Assembly (NCBI RefSeq): GCF_021028955.1
Contig: NZ_JAIWPE010000029.1
Location: 1-63,237 of the forward strand
Direction of reading: 5' to 3'
DNA length: 63,237 nucleotides
From: Salipaludibacillus sp. CUR1
GTDB lineage: Bacteria > Bacillota > Bacilli > Bacillales > Salisediminibacteriaceae
Positions 61,543 to 63,237 of this stretch are shown piece after piece. The notes under the pieces were generated by a model, which did not search any database, was not told the DNA's origin, and worked only from the letters and a program-made list of their open reading frames with translations. The position numbers were made by a program, and so were the translations under genes. Each line of letters starts with the position of its first letter. Positions within the stretch are counted from its first letter, which is position 1.

Positions 61543-62817
61543 TTATTCATTTGGGCTTTTCAGCTCAACCAGCCGCTCTTCGATATCAAACCGGTGAGGC
61601 TGCATTAACAGAAGCTCTTCCAATAAAGTGATAGCCTGTTTCTTTTTACCGGCTGCCAAAAAAGCCATTGACGCTTCTTCAACAAGCACTTCATCTTTTG
61701 ATAAAGAATCAAGGGCCACTTGATAAGATTCTGCAGCTTCCAGGACATTATCTTCTTCAAACAGGGCTTTTGCACGAAACTTTTCAAATAACGGATCGAA
61801 CTCCCCAAAGTCATCAAGGAAAGTTAATAAATCCAAAATTGCCTCATAATCTTCTTCATTATTAAAATAGACAAGCAGCTCTTTAACAGCCGAAACATTC
61901 GACGGGTTCAAAGCGATAACTTTTTCCAGAAAAGTCTTCCCTTCTTCATGTTTCCCTTTAGAAAACTGAAGTTTCGCCAATTCAAGATAAAGGTCTTCAT
62001 TAAATTCATCTTTCTTGATGCCTTCTTCAAGTACTTCCATCGCTTCCCCAAGTTTCTTTTGGGCAATATAAGCTTTAGCCAGATAACTGTAAACTGTTGT
62101 ATAATCCGGGTCCATTTCAACCAGCCTGGTGAACGCCGATACAGCTGTTTCATAGTCTTCAATCTGCAATGCAGTAAAACCGAATCCAAATAACCCATCC
62201 GGCGTTTCCTCATCTTCAAGCCCTTCCCGGTAATAGGCTAAGGCATCTTCAAATTCTCCGGTCGCACTGTAGGCTTCAGCCAGTTTGAGTTCAGGCTGTA
62301 TAGGCAAGTCTTCGGGAAGGCTGCCATTGTGAATTGCTTTTTTATAATACGAAATGGCCTGCTGATAGTCTCCCCGGTTTAAGTAAAACTCTCCTAATCC
62401 GAACTGAAGGACTGCTTCTTCCGGTTCGCTTTTTAAGGCGTCAATAAGCTTTTGTTCAGCCACTTCTTCGAGCCCTTGAGATTCATACAGGTCAGCTAAC
62501 AGCAGCTGCGCCTGGACATAAGCAGGATCTCCGTTCTTAATCTCAGTAAGCATCTCGATTGCTTCGTCCTCTTTTCCTAATTCACTGTAACATTCCGCTG
62601 CAAAAGCAAAAAGTTCACCATGATCAGGATACTGAAACATCAGTTGCTCAATGATAGTTAAAGACTTATCTACAAGGCCGAGTTCAAAATAAAGTTCAGC
62701 AATGGTCCTTTTTGTTTCGTCATCCGCTGTTTTTTCCAGGGCTTCTGTTTTCTTCAACCCTTCTTCATGCTGGCCTTGTTCAATTAGCTGGATAGCGTGC
62801 GTAAGTTTTTCTTCCAT
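61543..62817 (-). CDS. ypiA: TPR-repeat protein YpiA
   Basis: 424 residues made of about ten tetratricopeptide repeats (for example YQQAISYYKKAIHNGSL, YETAVSAFTRLVEMDPDY, YAIL-type helices). No signal or enzyme domain, so a cytoplasmic scaffold is inferred. The ATG at 62817 has AAGGAA nine bases upstream. Conserved next to ypiB-ypiF-qcrABC. Confidence 0.83.
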   Translation of the reverse strand: MEEKLTHAIQLIEQGQHEEGLKKTEALEKTADDETKRTIAELYFELGLVDKSLTIIEQLMFQYPDHGELFAFAAECYSELGKEDEAIEMLTEIKNGDPAYVQAQLLLADLYESQGLEEVAEQKLIDALKSEPEEAVLQFGLGEFYLNRGDYQQAISYYKKAIHNGSLPEDLPIQPELKLAEAYSATGEFEDALAYYREGLEDEETPDGLFGFGFTALQIEDYETAVSAFTRLVEMDPDYTTVYSYLAKAYIAQKKLGEAMEVLEEGIKKDEFNEDLYLELAKLQFSKGKHEEGKTFLEKVIALNPSNVSAVKELLVYFNNEEDYEAILDLLTFLDDFGEFDPLFEKFRAKALFEEDNVLEAAESYQVALDSLSKDEVLVEEASMAFLAAGKKKQAITLLEELLLMQPHRFDIEERLVELKSPNE

Positions 62818-62913
62818 TATAAATGCTTCCTTTCTTTCGTTCTCTTTTCCCCATTTTATCTCACTTTGCAAAGGAGTCAACAGAACTGCCGAAAACACTT
62901 TTAATCATTTTTA

Positions 62914-63237
62914 CTATAAATATTTGTGAACAGCATTTATAGGAAGAAACTGTTCTGGAATGATTGAATTGAGTTCTCCACCCTCTGCTGCTTTTAAAAA
63001 CCATCTGGAGCCGGCTTTAACGACTTTCCCTTTTAATATAATGATTTCTGGAAGGAGTATGTGCTCTGCTTCATTTTTTTCGTTAAAATATAAAAAATAA
63101 TCTGCGTCACTCCCTGATGTTTCTGCTAGCTATAAATGACTGATTGCTGACAGCGTTGTCTGTCCGGGATTTGTCGAGTATACTGTCATTAAAAAGCTGC
63201 AGAAAGGAAAAAAGAGACCCAAAGGATGTTGACCGTC
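62914..63237 (-). pseudogene. Reading frame interrupted by an in-frame TAG (window edge)
   Basis: From the right edge, one minus-strand frame stays open to a TAG at 63132-63130, then runs 71 more codons to the final stop at 62916-62914. The downstream part reads as normal protein (DADYFLYF, EAEHILLPEIIILKGKVVKAGSRWFL, ending NAVHKYL) but has no start codon after the TAG and no ribosome site before the ATG at 63189. A nonsense-mutated gene or a sequencing error are the simplest readings. Family not recognised. Confidence 0.5.

Noticed and set aside
63130-63132. Pyrrolysine-type recoding of the TAG
   Set aside because: No pyl genes or methylamine context are visible and no conserved homologue is known; mutation or error is simpler.

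Overview
The window is a chromosomal stretch from a low-GC, spore-forming Firmicute of the Bacillaceae. Three things support this. The right half follows the Bacillus subtilis yppE-yppC-recU-ponA-ypoC-nth-dnaD-asnS-aspB-ypmB-ypmA-dinG-panDCB-birA-cca-bshA-bshB1-mgsA-dapB-ypjD-(ypjB-ypjA)-qcrCBA-ypiF-ypiB-ypiA order almost gene for gene. RacA, YpjB and a SigI/RsgI pair are present. Many start codons are fixed by strong GGAGG-type ribosome sites. Acidic Asp/Glu/Asn tails on PonA, QcrC and YdbT suggest a salt- or alkali-adapted member; that is an inference.

Layout. 1-4,000: end of an unknown gene, then a periplasmic-type nitrate reductase operon (napA-napB-napD-napF, minus strand) with an Fnr-like palindrome at exactly the class II activator distance from a -10 box. 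4,300-5,800: tatA-tatC (export of Tat substrates such as NapA and QcrA) and a small membrane protein. 5,900-17,500: accessory genes (lipid kinase, NRDE protein, NCS1 permease, diguanylate cyclase with an overlapping unknown partner, TelA with an XpaC-like partner, sigI-rsgI, MBL hydrolase, DUF2777-like). 17,600-30,000: ydbS/ydbT PH-domain proteins, a small sigma-region-1.1-like protein, a CvfC-type HEAT protein, phosphoesterase, thioredoxin-like proteins, SLC13 permease, cyclase-family hydrolase, YeeE/YedE transporter, nicotinamidase, and a c-di-AMP-binding CbpA-like CBS protein. 30,300-62,800: the conserved housekeeping block covering cell wall (ponA), recombination and repair (recU, nth, dinG), replication restart (dnaD), translation (asnS, cca), pantothenate (panBCD), biotin (birA), bacillithiol (bshA, bshB1), lysine/cell wall (dapB), and menaquinol:cytochrome c reductase (qcrABC).

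The most unusual content is non-coding. A family of MITE-like repeats has GAGGCYGGGACAAAA terminal inverted repeats: two full copies at 29187-29523 and 55138-55738 and a 3' remnant near 20331-20420. They carry an internal structured module that appears once in the first copy and seems to be multiplied or nested in the second. A second, separate family consists of imperfect TTTCGCTGATTGA-type units repeating every 20-21 bp in two intergenic regions (about 20130-20241 and 30112-30200). The panBCD operon has a structured leader with a repeated GAGACGGAC motif and an upstream attenuator-like hairpin. The right edge holds a reading frame interrupted by an in-frame TAG.

All identifications rest on reading motifs and recalled family sequences; no database search was run.
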